From: Avisuccinivibrio_A sp964399665
GTDB lineage: Bacteria; Pseudomonadota; Gammaproteobacteria; Enterobacterales; Succinivibrionaceae
Direction of reading: 5' to 3'
NCBI GenBank assembly: GCA_964399665.1
Contig: CAYNSI010000054.1
Coordinates: 1 to 12,046, forward strand
DNA length: 12,046 bases
In this document: piece after piece, positions 1-7,845 of the stretch
How positions within the stretch are numbered: position 1 is the first letter of the stretch
Layout of the letters: each line of letters begins with the position of its first letter
The notes under the pieces: generated by a model
Seen by the model: the letters and a program-made list of their open reading frames with translations, nothing else
Databases searched by the model: none
Told to the model about the DNA's origin: nothing
Position numbers and translations under genes: made by a program

Positions 1-1
1 T

Positions 2-332
2 CCCACGCTTAAGGCCTGGTTTGATATCGTGCTGCCCCCCAAGATAGGCCTATGCGGGAAGAGAGCACTTGAAAAGACGCAGGGGGGCCCTTGCAGTATC
101 CGGGGCCACAGAGGAGGATTACACCTATGACGGGGCGGCAGGCCGCCCTCTTGGTGATTTTCTGAATTCCATAAAGCAGACCTTTATACACTGTGGTGCG
201 GACTTTCAGGGTATTTTTGTCTGCTATGGCACTGCACCCAAGGACACAGCCGCTTTTAATGTCAGTACCCTTAAAGAAAGGGTCGGAAATTACCTAAGTT
301 TTCTGCGGGGCATCACTACCCCCGACTCATAG
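2..332 (+). pseudogene. Flavodoxin-fold NAD(P)H-dependent oxidoreductase, 3' part, apparent frameshift
   Basis: This is the C-terminal half of a KefF/YwrO/MdaB-like quinone reductase, a cytoplasmic FMN enzyme that passes electrons from NAD(P)H to quinones or similar acceptors. The 5' end lies outside the window. From base 2 the frame reads LKAWFDIVLPPKIG, the family's segment after the FMN-contacting loop. From about base 51 the match continues one frame over as YAGREHLKRRRGALAVSG, then YDG, LGDFL, and CYGT near the end, stopping with TAG at 330-332. The second frame has a TAG at 45-47, so the shift must fall between about 45 and 51; removing one base from GGCC at 47-50 restores a continuous protein. 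It could be a real inactivating mutation or a sequencing error. A TTG at 69 could start only an 87-residue fragment without the FMN loop. The gene converges on waaA with a 36-base gap and no clear terminator. Confidence 0.72.
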
Positions 333-368
333 GAGGAAAGGCAGCGCAGAATCATAAGATGACAACTG

Positions 369-1649
369 CTAGCGGCGCAGGGCCTTTTCAATCAGCAGGA
401 CGGTTCGGTCTAAAGCTCCGCGGCCCTGCTGCTGGACCTCCATGGCGCTTACCCCGGATCTCAGGATGAGATCAGGATCGTTTAAAAACATTTTAATCAG
501 GGTGTAAAGTCTTTTGTTATCCCCTGCCAAAAAAGCCCCTTCAACATCGATAAGCTTTTCGTACTGCTCGGTAAAATTGTAATAATGAGGTCCTGTCAGG
601 ATGGGTATGGAAAAATAAGCAGGCTCCAGGGGATTATGGCCTCCGATATCAACAAAACTGCCGCCCATAAAGACAAAATCGCAAAGCCCCAGATAAAACT
701 CAATCTCCCCGAAGGTATCCCCTATTAAAACCGACACCTCCATGAATTTAAGATCCTGGCAAAGAGATCTTCTTAAATAGGGCTCCTTGATACTGTCCAA
801 AAAGGAACAGGCCTTATCAGTGCCGCTTTGATGCCTGGGAACCAAAACCAGCTTAAAGTCGGGAAATTCCTTTTTTACGGTAAAAAAAGTCTCAAGGATC
901 TGCTCTTCTTCACCGTCATGGGTGGAAAAGGCTCCCATGACCGGGGCAAAGTGCCGTTCTTCCTTAAGGGCCCTTGCTTTTTTAAATTTATCCTCATCAG
1001 GATTTAAATCGTACTTAAGAGATCCTGCAACCTGCACTTTTTCTTCAGGAAGACCAATGCGCACAAAGCGCTCTTTATCAGCCTCACTTTGGCATAACAC
1101 CATGGTAAGAGGGGCTGCGATAAGATCCTGACTTAAGGTTAAATGCCTTTCATACTTTAGGCAGGTTTTTTCCGGCATCCTGGCGTTGAACACGGTGACA
1201 TTGACACGGTGACGTCTTGCCTCATCAAGAAGATTGGGCCAAAGTTCGGTTTCCATAATAAAAATGTGGCTGGGCCTTACCGCCTTAAAAAAGCGTCTTA
1301 CCGCACAGGGACTGTCCAGGGGCGCAAAAAGGTGAGTTGTCCCCTTAAGATTTGCGGCAATCGCAGCTCCTGTAGTAGTAGTGGTAGTTACCAGCACATT
1401 AAGGTGGGGATGGTAGGATACAAAGCGCTCAATAACAGGCTTTGCTGCGATAATTTCCCCCACGCTTACAGCATGAAACCAGATAGTCCTCCTGAAGATA
1501 ACGGGAACAAAGCCTAAAAGCTCCCATTTGCGCCTGCCGTAGGGAGGATCTCTTCTTTTCTTCCTGATAAGGAACCAAAGGGCAAAAGGCGATGCAAGGA
1601 AAGTTACCGCTTTATAAAGGTATAGGGCGCAGACCGACTTGAATCTCAT
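369..1649 (-). CDS. waaA: 3-deoxy-D-manno-octulosonic acid (Kdo) transferase
   Basis: WaaA (KdtA) transfers Kdo from CMP-Kdo to lipid IVA at the cytoplasmic face of the inner membrane, joining lipid A to the LPS core. The 426 residues match the usual length for the family (about 425). Residues 1-30 form the N-terminal membrane-anchoring segment. The HAVSVGE motif at 59-65 carries the conserved catalytic-base glutamate (E65). ETELWPN at 133-139, NARMPEK at 155-161, SLKYD at 210-214 and GGHNPLEPA at 336-344 are the expected GT30 signatures, the last in the CMP-Kdo binding domain. The ATG is preceded by AGGA at a 5-base distance. It lies 93 bases downstream of waaF on the same strand and probably shares its transcript. 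The sequence does not show whether it adds one or two Kdo residues. Confidence 0.95.
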   Translation of the reverse strand: MRFKSVCALYLYKAVTFLASPFALWFLIRKKRRDPPYGRRKWELLGFVPVIFRRTIWFHAVSVGEIIAAKPVIERFVSYHPHLNVLVTTTTTTGAAIAANLKGTTHLFAPLDSPCAVRRFFKAVRPSHIFIMETELWPNLLDEARRHRVNVTVFNARMPEKTCLKYERHLTLSQDLIAAPLTMVLCQSEADKERFVRIGLPEEKVQVAGSLKYDLNPDEDKFKKARALKEERHFAPVMGAFSTHDGEEEQILETFFTVKKEFPDFKLVLVPRHQSGTDKACSFLDSIKEPYLRRSLCQDLKFMEVSVLIGDTFGEIEFYLGLCDFVFMGGSFVDIGGHNPLEPAYFSIPILTGPHYYNFTEQYEKLIDVEGAFLAGDNKRLYTLIKMFLNDPDLILRSGVSAMEVQQQGRGALDRTVLLIEKALRR

Positions 1650-1742
1650 GGCTGTCCTGATATTTCAACATTTAAGGCTTTAAGTTTAGCTAAGATGTAT
1701 AAGTTTTGCCATGTATCCTTTAGAAGATCCTGCTTTATGGTG

Positions 1743-2771
1743 TCAGGAGCTAAGGAGAGCCTTGAGCTTTTGCATCACCATTTGGGGAGTGATCCCCTTA
1801 AGGCAGGCATAAGTGCCAAACTTACAGGTTCTTGCAAAGCAGGGATGACAGGGTTCCTGTGATTCAAGGCATACGGCCCTGTTTGAAAGCGGCGGAGTGT
1901 AATTGGTGCTGGTTGAGCCGAAAATGCAGACCTGCGGGATATTCACAGCCGCTACAGTGTGCATCATGCCGGAATCATTGCATATGGCAGCCTTACAGAT
2001 CCCGATAAGATCCAAGGCTTCATCAATGGAGGTTTTACCTGCAATATCGTAAAAATAAGGCTTGTGACTGTCAGGAAGGTATGATTTTATTTCGCTTACT
2101 GTAGGAGCATCATTTTTGGTGCCGGCTCCCAGCACCGCCCCCTCGTACTCTTCAATCCAGCAGGAGGACACCTTGGCAAAATACTCTGCAGGCCAAAGCT
2201 TGGCAGGTCCGTAATTGGCCCCGCATCCTAATACCAAAAAAGGGCGGTCGGTACTAAGACTCAAGCGCTCAAGAAGCTTTCTGGCAGGTTTTTTTACTTC
2301 AAGGCTTGGGTAATCAAAAGAAGGCAGTCCCCCGGCATTTTTACACTGCAAATGTGCCAAAGCTGCGTAGCGCTGCACCATCATGGGAAAGGCTTTCTTA
2401 TCCTTTCTTACTCTGTTGAGCACCAAAAAACGGCTCTCGCCGATAAAGCCTATGCGCTCTTTTATCCCGGCAAAAAAGGGCACCAGGGCCGATTTAAAAG
2501 AATTAGGAAGAATGTAGGCCTTATCAAAGTTATGTTTCTTAAGCTTTCTGCCCTCCTGATATCTTAAGGGGAGATTAAATTCACCATGGGAAAATGGATT
2601 GGTTATGGTGTCATCAACTTCTGGCATCCTTTTTAGAACGGGCATCATAAAAGCCGGAGCGTAAACACAGAGAAAGGCATCTTCATGAGCCTTTTTAAGC
2701 TCCTTAAAAAGGCTCTGGGCCATGATGAGATCTCCTAACCATGATGGAGCGATTACAAGTATTTTAAGCAC
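1743..2771 (-). CDS. waaF: ADP-heptose:LPS heptosyltransferase II
   Basis: WaaF (RfaF) adds the second L-glycero-D-manno-heptose to the LPS inner core in the cytoplasm, at the membrane. It is a GT9 glycosyltransferase of GT-B fold; 342 residues is normal. The N terminus has the family motif IAPSWLGDLIMAQSL (7-21), where D14 corresponds to the conserved catalytic aspartate. PNSFKSALVPFFAGI (89-103) is typical of WaaF rather than WaaC. The nucleotide-sugar domain shows GCGANYGPAKLWP (182-194), NDSGMMHTVAA (265-275) and GSTSTNYTPP (285-294). The cysteine cluster PCHPCFARTC (307-316) is also usual in WaaF. Translation starts at GTG, supported by AAGGTG six bases upstream. WaaF acts after WaaA and WaaC in core assembly; WaaC is not in the window. 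Confidence 0.94.
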   Translation of the reverse strand: MLKILVIAPSWLGDLIMAQSLFKELKKAHEDAFLCVYAPAFMMPVLKRMPEVDDTITNPFSHGEFNLPLRYQEGRKLKKHNFDKAYILPNSFKSALVPFFAGIKERIGFIGESRFLVLNRVRKDKKAFPMMVQRYAALAHLQCKNAGGLPSFDYPSLEVKKPARKLLERLSLSTDRPFLVLGCGANYGPAKLWPAEYFAKVSSCWIEEYEGAVLGAGTKNDAPTVSEIKSYLPDSHKPYFYDIAGKTSIDEALDLIGICKAAICNDSGMMHTVAAVNIPQVCIFGSTSTNYTPPLSNRAVCLESQEPCHPCFARTCKFGTYACLKGITPQMVMQKLKALLSS

Positions 2772-3024
2772 CTGTTACACCTTAAGATAGTACCTCTAAT
2801 CTTCAAATCTTATCAGGAAAATTCATCGGAGGTTTAAGTTAGCAGGGTGATGGTGTGATTTACCCCTTGATATCGTATGGAATTTTACCATTTGGAAAAC
2901 TTAGCTGATATGTCCAAAGACTCAAGCGGGATTGAACACATTTTTTGAGCCTGACCTGTAGTCTGCCCTGCCTTAACCTGAGGGCTCCATAACCCCATTG
3001 CCAATCTTGCCAAATCCAAAATTT
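2772..3024. other. Intergenic leader upstream of waaF
   Basis: About 250 bases lie between the start of waaF and the terminator of the tct operon. I see no convincing open reading frame here. The stretch must hold the promoter of waaF-waaA on the - strand, but I cannot pick one good -35/-10 pair. The - strand contains several short complementary runs, for example GAGCC and GGCTC around 2948-2990, that might fold in a long 5' leader, but none is strong. The run TTCAATC resembles a tRNA T-loop but has no matching stems. Confidence 0.45.
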
Positions 3025-3052
3025 AAAGCGCCCCTATCTTTCGGGGCGCTTT
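3025..3052 (-). terminator. Hairpin terminator after tctA
   Basis: A perfect 10-bp stem, AAAGCGCCCC at 3025-3034 paired with GGGGCGCTTT at 3043-3052, encloses an 8-base loop. It sits 43 bases past the tctA stop, where the - strand operon should end before waaF begins. On the - strand the stem is followed by AAATTTTGG, a modest U tract; on the + strand it is followed at once by a T and then AGATATC. Stem strength and position make intrinsic termination of the tct transcript likely, and it would insulate waaF. Confidence 0.8.
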
Positions 3053-3095
3053 TAGATATCAAGGGTCTTAAGCTTTGCCAAAACAGGCTTTAAGG

Positions 3096-4598
3096 TTACT
3101 TTTTCCCTGCCCCCAATAATGCCTGCAGGGCTCCTTTATAAAGGGGAGATAACAGACTTATCAGTGACAGTGCCAAAAAGACCGCACAAAGAGGTGAGGT
3201 TACAAAGATTGAGAAACTGCCGTCACTCATCATCAAAGCTCCCGTGAAGTTCTGCTCGGCAAGCTGTCCTAAGATAATGCCGATAATTACCCCGGGAACC
3301 CCCATGCCTATTTTGTGCATGAAAAAGCCGATGATCCCCGCTGCTACCATGATGATGACATCGCTCATGGAATTGTTATAAGAATAGGTTCCTATAAAGG
3401 CCATTACCGCGATAATGGGCAGCAGAATGGTCTTGGGGATGTAAACTACCTTCACAAAAAGTTTGATGAGGGAAAATCCCATCATTCCCATCACAATATT
3501 GGCTGCCATCATGCCTATGAAGATGGTGTAAACATCGACAGGATGGTCAACAAAAAGCAGGGGGCCAGGCTGCAGGCCGTGGACCATAAGGGCTCCTAAG
3601 ATAATGGCAGTGGCGCCGTCTCCTGGGATCCCCAGGGTTAACACCGGAATAAATGCCCCTCCTACAATGGAGTTGTTGCCGGACTCAGGCGCTGCGATCC
3701 CGCGGGGATCACCTTTGCCGAACTTGGATTTATCCTTGGCCCAGCGCTTTGCCTGATCATAGGCAATCCATGAGGAAATATCACCGCCTGTTCCCGGGAC
3801 ACATCCTACAAAGGTGCCGATACAAGAAGAGCGCAGCAGCGTGGTGAAGATAAGTTTAAAATCAGATAAAGAAGGCAGCACTCTTGTTATCTTAACCTTA
3901 CTTTGCTTGAGAACTTGACCTTTTAGCATATCCTCGGCATTTACAAAAACCTGGGTTAAGGCAAAAAGACCTATCAGGATAGGCATAAAGGACACCCCGC
4001 CTGAAAGATATAAGGTCCCCAGGGTAAAACGCTCCAGCCCTGACATGGCATCAAGACCTATGGTGGCGATAAAAAGCCCCACAATACAGCTTATCAGCCC
4101 TTTTAAGACCGAATCTGAGGATACCGAGGTAATCATGGAAATACCGAAAATTGCCAGGGCAAAATACTCAGGCTTGGAAAACTGCAGTGCCACCGTTGCC
4201 AGAATGGGCGCAAAGAGCACTAAGCATACGGTTGAAAAAATTCCCCCGAAGGTTGAGGCCGTAGTGGAAATTGACAGGGCACGCCCAGGCTGGCCGTTGA
4301 TCATGGCCATGGGATAACCGTCTAAGGTAGTGGCAGCTGATGCCGGGGTACCCGGGGTTCTTAACAAAATGGCGGTAATGGAGCCTCCATATACGGCACC
4401 ACAGTATATGCCAAGGAGCATAATGATCCCGCCTAAACCTCCTACCGAAAAGGTAATGGGAAACAGCAGGGCAAGCCCCATGTTAACACTAAGACCCGGC
4501 ATGGCGCCGACAAAAATCCCCACCCCCGTGCCTACTAAAAGCAGCAGGATATTTTCAGGAGTACCAAGAAGAGCCAATGCCTGCAATACATCTGTCAT
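3096..4598 (-). CDS. tctA: Tripartite tricarboxylate transporter, large permease TctA
   Basis: This is the large membrane subunit of a TTT importer, which moves a carboxylate across the inner membrane by ion-coupled secondary transport with solute delivered by TctC. The 500 residues, almost all hydrophobic helices, match the usual TctA length. Two inverted halves each carry the family's proline-glycine signature: GAMPGLSVNMG at 31-41 in the first half and GCVPGTGGDISSW in the second. GAVYGGSITAILLRTPGTP in the first half and GNNSIVGGAFIPVLTLGIPG in the second are further TctA hallmarks. The ATG lies six bases past the tctB stop, and its GGAG ribosome site overlaps that stop codon, suggesting translational coupling. 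It is the last gene of the operon. The family includes citrate, tartrate and other carboxylate carriers, so the substrate cannot be read from this subunit. Confidence 0.95.
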   Translation of the reverse strand: MTDVLQALALLGTPENILLLLVGTGVGIFVGAMPGLSVNMGLALLFPITFSVGGLGGIIMLLGIYCGAVYGGSITAILLRTPGTPASAATTLDGYPMAMINGQPGRALSISTTASTFGGIFSTVCLVLFAPILATVALQFSKPEYFALAIFGISMITSVSSDSVLKGLISCIVGLFIATIGLDAMSGLERFTLGTLYLSGGVSFMPILIGLFALTQVFVNAEDMLKGQVLKQSKVKITRVLPSLSDFKLIFTTLLRSSCIGTFVGCVPGTGGDISSWIAYDQAKRWAKDKSKFGKGDPRGIAAPESGNNSIVGGAFIPVLTLGIPGDGATAIILGALMVHGLQPGPLLFVDHPVDVYTIFIGMMAANIVMGMMGFSLIKLFVKVVYIPKTILLPIIAVMAFIGTYSYNNSMSDVIIMVAAGIIGFFMHKIGMGVPGVIIGIILGQLAEQNFTGALMMSDGSFSIFVTSPLCAVFLALSLISLLSPLYKGALQALLGAGKK

Positions 4599-4604
4599 AG
4601 CGCT

Positions 4605-5075
4605 TTACTCCAGGAAAAAAGGTGACGGGAGGGTGATACTCAACAAAGTGCTGAAAACCACAAAAACTGCTGCAAGAAATACCAAAGAGATCGTGCAGAT
4701 CACGCCGATTCTTCTTGCCCCAAGAACAAACTGCATGACACACATGAACAAAAATGCCGCAGGATAAAAACCTAATAAAGGCACCAGGCACACGAAAACT
4801 ATGGTAAGCCCCATTAAAGAATAGACTCCCTTAATTTCAGGATTCCACAGGACTACCTTTTCATTGGTAAATTCATCCTTATGCCTAATGGTGTCATAGA
4901 CAATAAGAACAGCCACAAAAATTAAAGCAAGCCCCAGGAAAAAGGGCCAGAATCCTGCCCCGGGGCCGAATATGGTTATGCTGGTGCCGTAGCCGTACGA
5001 CGTCCAGGCTATGGCTGCCCCAACCAGGGCAGCTAAAAATGCCGTAACATAATTGCAGATCTTAAGATTGGTCAT
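4605..5075 (-). CDS. tctB: Tripartite tricarboxylate transporter, small permease TctB
   Basis: This is the small membrane subunit that pairs with TctA; 156 residues is normal. Four hydrophobic segments are visible at about 9-27, 42-60, 86-118 (probably one helix plus a re-entrant part) and 123-146. The GPGAGFWPFFLGLALI stretch at 37-52 is the conserved TctB signature. Sequence identity within TctB is generally low, so the assignment rests on this motif, the topology and the position between tctC and tctA. The ATG is preceded by TTTGGAG at a suitable distance; a second ATG five bases upstream is out of frame. The gap to tctC is 21 bases. Confidence 0.92.
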   Translation of the reverse strand: MTNLKICNYVTAFLAALVGAAIAWTSYGYGTSITIFGPGAGFWPFFLGLALIFVAVLIVYDTIRHKDEFTNEKVVLWNPEIKGVYSLMGLTIVFVCLVPLLGFYPAAFLFMCVMQFVLGARRIGVICTISLVFLAAVFVVFSTLLSITLPSPFFLE

Positions 5076-5096
5076 TTCATGACTCCAAAGGCTTTA

Positions 5097-6062
5097 TCAA
5101 CCTTCCTGGGACATAAGCTCACCTATGATCTTCTCGAACATGGCATAATCTTCTGCCATCATCTCATCACAGTCGGTGCCGATGATGTTGGTAGGATCAA
5201 TGCCCTGCTTTAAGAAGTACTCAGAGTACTCAGGAGTTGAGGAGACCTTTCTTGCAACATCCCTTAAAAGATCCAAAGCCTCCTTGGGAGTGCCCTTGGG
5301 GGCGACGAGAACGGCCCAGGCACGGATTGCCATGTCAAATCCTAATTCCTTGAAGGTGGGGACCTCAGGGAACATCTTGGTGCGCTCATCTGCCATCACG
5401 GCCAAGATCTTAAGATTGCCCGCTTCAATCTGGCTCTTGAAAGATGAAGGATCTGCTAAAGTTGCCTGAATGTGCTTTCCTGCAATAGCAGCTGCAATAT
5501 CAGCAGTCCCTTTAGGATAGGGAATGTGCTTTACCTTGACGCCGAACTCATCTTCAAAGGCCAATGTGGCAATATGCCAAATGGCTCCCACGCCGGAGTT
5601 GCCCATCATGACTTCACCGGGGTTCTCTTTTAGGTAGGATACAAACTCATCGACGCTGTTGTAAGGAGCGGCACTGTCGACAATGAGGGCAGCTGGTGCT
5701 GCAATGGGAGCTATGATTGACTCAAATTCATCATATTTAAGCTTGGTTTTACCCTGGTGGGGGAAAATGTCAAGCTCTACTGTGACCATGCCCAGGGTAT
5801 ACCCGTCCGGCCTGGCATTGGCAACGTCCACCATGCCGACAATGCCGTTGCCGTCAGGCTTGTTCATAGGAACAAACTTGGCATTGGGCATCTCACTTTG
5901 CATCATGGCAATAAGGCCGCGGGCAGTTATATCAGTACCACCGCCGGGGTTCTTGGGGATCACCACGGTAATATCCTTATCCTCAGGATATGCAGCCTGG
6001 GCAGCCCCGAACATGCCTGACATAGCAGCTGCCACTGCAGCTATAGTCAATAACTTCTTCAT
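5097..6062 (-). CDS. tctC: TctC/Bug-family periplasmic substrate-binding protein
   Basis: This periplasmic protein captures the substrate and hands it to TctAB. Residues 1-23 form a Sec signal peptide: MKK, a hydrophobic core, then AQA before AYPEDKD, so cleavage after A23 is likely. The mature part shows the family hallmark PGGGTDITAR at 39-48, the first loop that binds a carboxylate through backbone groups and a water bridge in known Bug proteins. RPDGYTLG near 84-91 and a C-terminal lobe with LKILAVMADERTKMFPEVPTF also match Bug proteins. The 321 residues are standard. The start has a strong AAGGAGA ribosome site. It follows the sialidase-like gene by 16 bases, so the transporter probably carries the compound on which that enzyme acts. 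The fold indicates a carboxylate ligand but not which one. Confidence 0.95.
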   Translation of the reverse strand: MKKLLTIAAVAAAMSGMFGAAQAAYPEDKDITVVIPKNPGGGTDITARGLIAMMQSEMPNAKFVPMNKPDGNGIVGMVDVANARPDGYTLGMVTVELDIFPHQGKTKLKYDEFESIIAPIAAPAALIVDSAAPYNSVDEFVSYLKENPGEVMMGNSGVGAIWHIATLAFEDEFGVKVKHIPYPKGTADIAAAIAGKHIQATLADPSSFKSQIEAGNLKILAVMADERTKMFPEVPTFKELGFDMAIRAWAVLVAPKGTPKEALDLLRDVARKVSSTPEYSEYFLKQGIDPTNIIGTDCDEMMAEDYAMFEKIIGELMSQEG

Positions 6063-6078
6063 ATTACAAGTCTCCTTA

Positions 6079-7083
6079 TTATTGAGTAATGGAAATCCGT
6101 AAGAATTTTATGGTTTCACGCTTAAAGGTATAGCTGACATAAAGAGTATCCCCTGCTGCCTTGATACAGGGGTAGGAAAACTCTCCTTCACCACTTTCAA
6201 GGACCAGCTCTTCCTTAAAATTGATCCCGTCTTTAGAGCTTAAAATAGTCAAAGGGGTACGCAGCGCCCAGTTTCCTGATACAGGATTACAGCACACATA
6301 GAGAACTCCTTTGACAAAAACAGCATCAAGACCGCTGTTGTTGTTGGGAAGGTTAACAGCATAAGGCTTACAAAAGCTCTCCCCTTCATCAGAGCTGTCT
6401 GCCCTTAGCACTTTACCGAAGCTTGAGCGCATCAGCATATGAACCCCGCTGTCATCCTCCCATAAAGAAGGCTGAATCACCCCGGTTCCTGAAAAAGACT
6501 GCTCTGACACTTCAGTATTAAGATTGATGGGGTTTTCAGAAGAAAATCCTCTGGCTGCAACCTCTCTTCCCATGTGCAAAGTTTCTAATTCATCATCACT
6601 GATATCAACAAAAGATCTCCAGTAATCCTGCTCTAATGACCCCGGGCATAAAATCCTTCCTGATTTTAGGTAGACAGGCTTATTGCGCACCGGCCCCCGG
6701 CCTCCCTTATCTCCTTTAACAAGCTCCCTTGAAGCAGTAAAGCTTTGGCATTTATCAAAAGAGAACATAATGTAGGTTGACCACTGTGCAATCACATCTC
6801 CTACCTTATAAAAAAGACATTCCCTGCCATCTTTTAAAGTAAAAAGCACCGGATTCCAGTGGGCCTTACTTCCTTTGGCAACACATACGGGCTCATGAAG
6901 CTCTGCCTGTCCTTTTAAAGCCCCATTGACAAGATAGATGGCAGTATCATTTGCCCCCTCATAGGTGCCGGCAAAAAAGGCGGCGCTAAAAGAGCCGTCC
7001 TCCCTGATATTAAAACTTCCGGCATGGCACATCCCAAAGGTTTTGCGGGGGAAAAGCTCCATTGATTCTTCAAGTTTTAACAT
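6079..7083 (-). CDS. Sialidase-like BNR beta-propeller protein (predicted exo-glycosidase)
   Basis: This protein resembles the predicted neuraminidase/BNR_2 group, six-bladed beta-propellers related to sialidases. One clear Asp box, SSDEGESF at 230-237 (S-x-D-x-G-x-x-F), is visible. Two degenerate ones lie at 108-115 (SFDKCQSF) and 282-289 (SSKDGINF). Other family features are WNPVLF at 76-81, GPVRNKP at 130-136, LPNNNSGLDAV at 245-255 and SYPCIKAAG at 303-311. There is no signal peptide, so the enzyme should act in the cytoplasm on an imported substrate. Its 334 residues fit a propeller without extra domains. Its SD overlaps the IclR gene's TAG stop (8-base gap), and tctC follows 16 bases on. 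Many relatives are labelled exo-alpha-sialidase without proof, and I did not map a full arginine triad. A hydrolase or lyase acting on an acidic sugar is an inference from fold and context. Confidence 0.72.
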   Translation of the reverse strand: MLKLEESMELFPRKTFGMCHAGSFNIREDGSFSAAFFAGTYEGANDTAIYLVNGALKGQAELHEPVCVAKGSKAHWNPVLFTLKDGRECLFYKVGDVIAQWSTYIMFSFDKCQSFTASRELVKGDKGGRGPVRNKPVYLKSGRILCPGSLEQDYWRSFVDISDDELETLHMGREVAARGFSSENPINLNTEVSEQSFSGTGVIQPSLWEDDSGVHMLMRSSFGKVLRADSSDEGESFCKPYAVNLPNNNSGLDAVFVKGVLYVCCNPVSGNWALRTPLTILSSKDGINFKEELVLESGEGEFSYPCIKAAGDTLYVSYTFKRETIKFLRISITQ

Positions 7084-7091
7084 TTATTCCT

Positions 7092-7829
7092 CTATTCTTC
7101 CGTTATCAGGGCAGCTGCTTTTTTTAACACCTTGGCATATCTGCCATAAACGCTTTGGGGGAACCTTAAGCTTGGGCCAGTTACGCTCAACCCGCCGAAT
7201 ACTATGCCGCTTTTGTTCAACACCGGCACTCCGACGCATTTGATGCCGTGCTCATGTTCCATATTGTCTACGGCAAAACCGTTGACCTTGACCTTATTAA
7301 GCTCAAGCCTTAAAGCCTCAGGAGAGGTAATCGTCCTGTCCGTAAAGCCCTTAAGGGTCGAATTTAAGGCCCTCTCAATAAGATGATCTCCCGAAAAGGC
7401 CAGCATAGCCTTTCCTATACCGGTACAGTACATAGGAGCCTTAATCCCGGTGATCTGCGAAATAGGCATCACCCCTCTGCTAAAAGCCCCATCAACGTAC
7501 AGAACTTCAAGGCCGTCAGGCACTGCAAAATACACAGTCTCCTGCAAAACCTCGGCAGTATCGGTCAACACTCTTTTGATCTTAGGAGCATAGGCCATCG
7601 AGGATAAAAGCTTTCTTGCAATGCCCAAAAGCCCCAGGGAAATATAAAAATCACCGCTTTTCCCGTCCTGGTGGACGTAGCCTCTTGCAGACAAAAAAGC
7701 AAGCGTATTCTCAAGGCTTTGAACAGTACAGCCTAAAGCACCTGCAATCTCCTCCTTGGAGTACAGAGCCTTATCACCGCTTAAAACCTCAAGGACATCA
7801 AAAGCCCTTTGTGCACTAACAGTAACCAC
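7092..7829 (-). CDS. IclR-family transcriptional regulator
   Basis: A ligand-responsive DNA-binding regulator of 245 residues, the usual IclR size. Residues 5-58 form the N-terminal winged helix-turn-helix (QRAFDVLEVLSG, then YSKEEIAGALGCTVQSLENTL). The rest is the effector-binding GAF-like domain, with APMYCTGIGKAMLA at 131-144 and the signature run from GFAVDNMEHEHGIKCVG (184-200) to VPVLN. The start is GTG: an in-frame TGA lies just four codons upstream and no other start fits, although the ribosome site is weak. It sits inside the catabolic unit, 72 bases after fucI and coupled to the BNR gene. This suggests a local regulator that senses the substrate or an intermediate and controls its own operon. 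Activator or repressor action cannot be told from sequence. Confidence 0.93.
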   Translation of the reverse strand: MVTVSAQRAFDVLEVLSGDKALYSKEEIAGALGCTVQSLENTLAFLSARGYVHQDGKSGDFYISLGLLGIARKLLSSMAYAPKIKRVLTDTAEVLQETVYFAVPDGLEVLYVDGAFSRGVMPISQITGIKAPMYCTGIGKAMLAFSGDHLIERALNSTLKGFTDRTITSPEALRLELNKVKVNGFAVDNMEHEHGIKCVGVPVLNKSGIVFGGLSVTGPSLRFPQSVYGRYAKVLKKAAALITEE

Positions 7830-7845
7830 GTTAAAGCTTCAATAA

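Noticed and set aside
21..29. TTGATATC word shared by bases 22-29, 2868-2875 and 9944-9951 as a dispersed regulatory motif
   Set aside because: One copy lies in a coding region and only the copy at 9944 is a full palindrome; an 8-base word recurring three times in 12 kb is weak evidence.
369..2771. Functional link between waaA (Kdo transferase) and the proposed Kdo-type catabolic locus
   Set aside because: waaF-waaA form their own unit behind a terminator and are housekeeping LPS genes. Adjacency is probably chance and was not used as support.
2925..2950. tRNA-like T-loop word (GTTCAATCC on the - strand) upstream of waaF
   Set aside because: The flanking bases do not form the T stem, and no acceptor, D or anticodon arms can be built around it.
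4330..4767. Long + strand open frames opposite tctA/tctB and elsewhere opposite the - strand genes
   Set aside because: They lie wholly antisense to clear family members, have no ribosome site or recognisable domain, and are composition-driven shadows.
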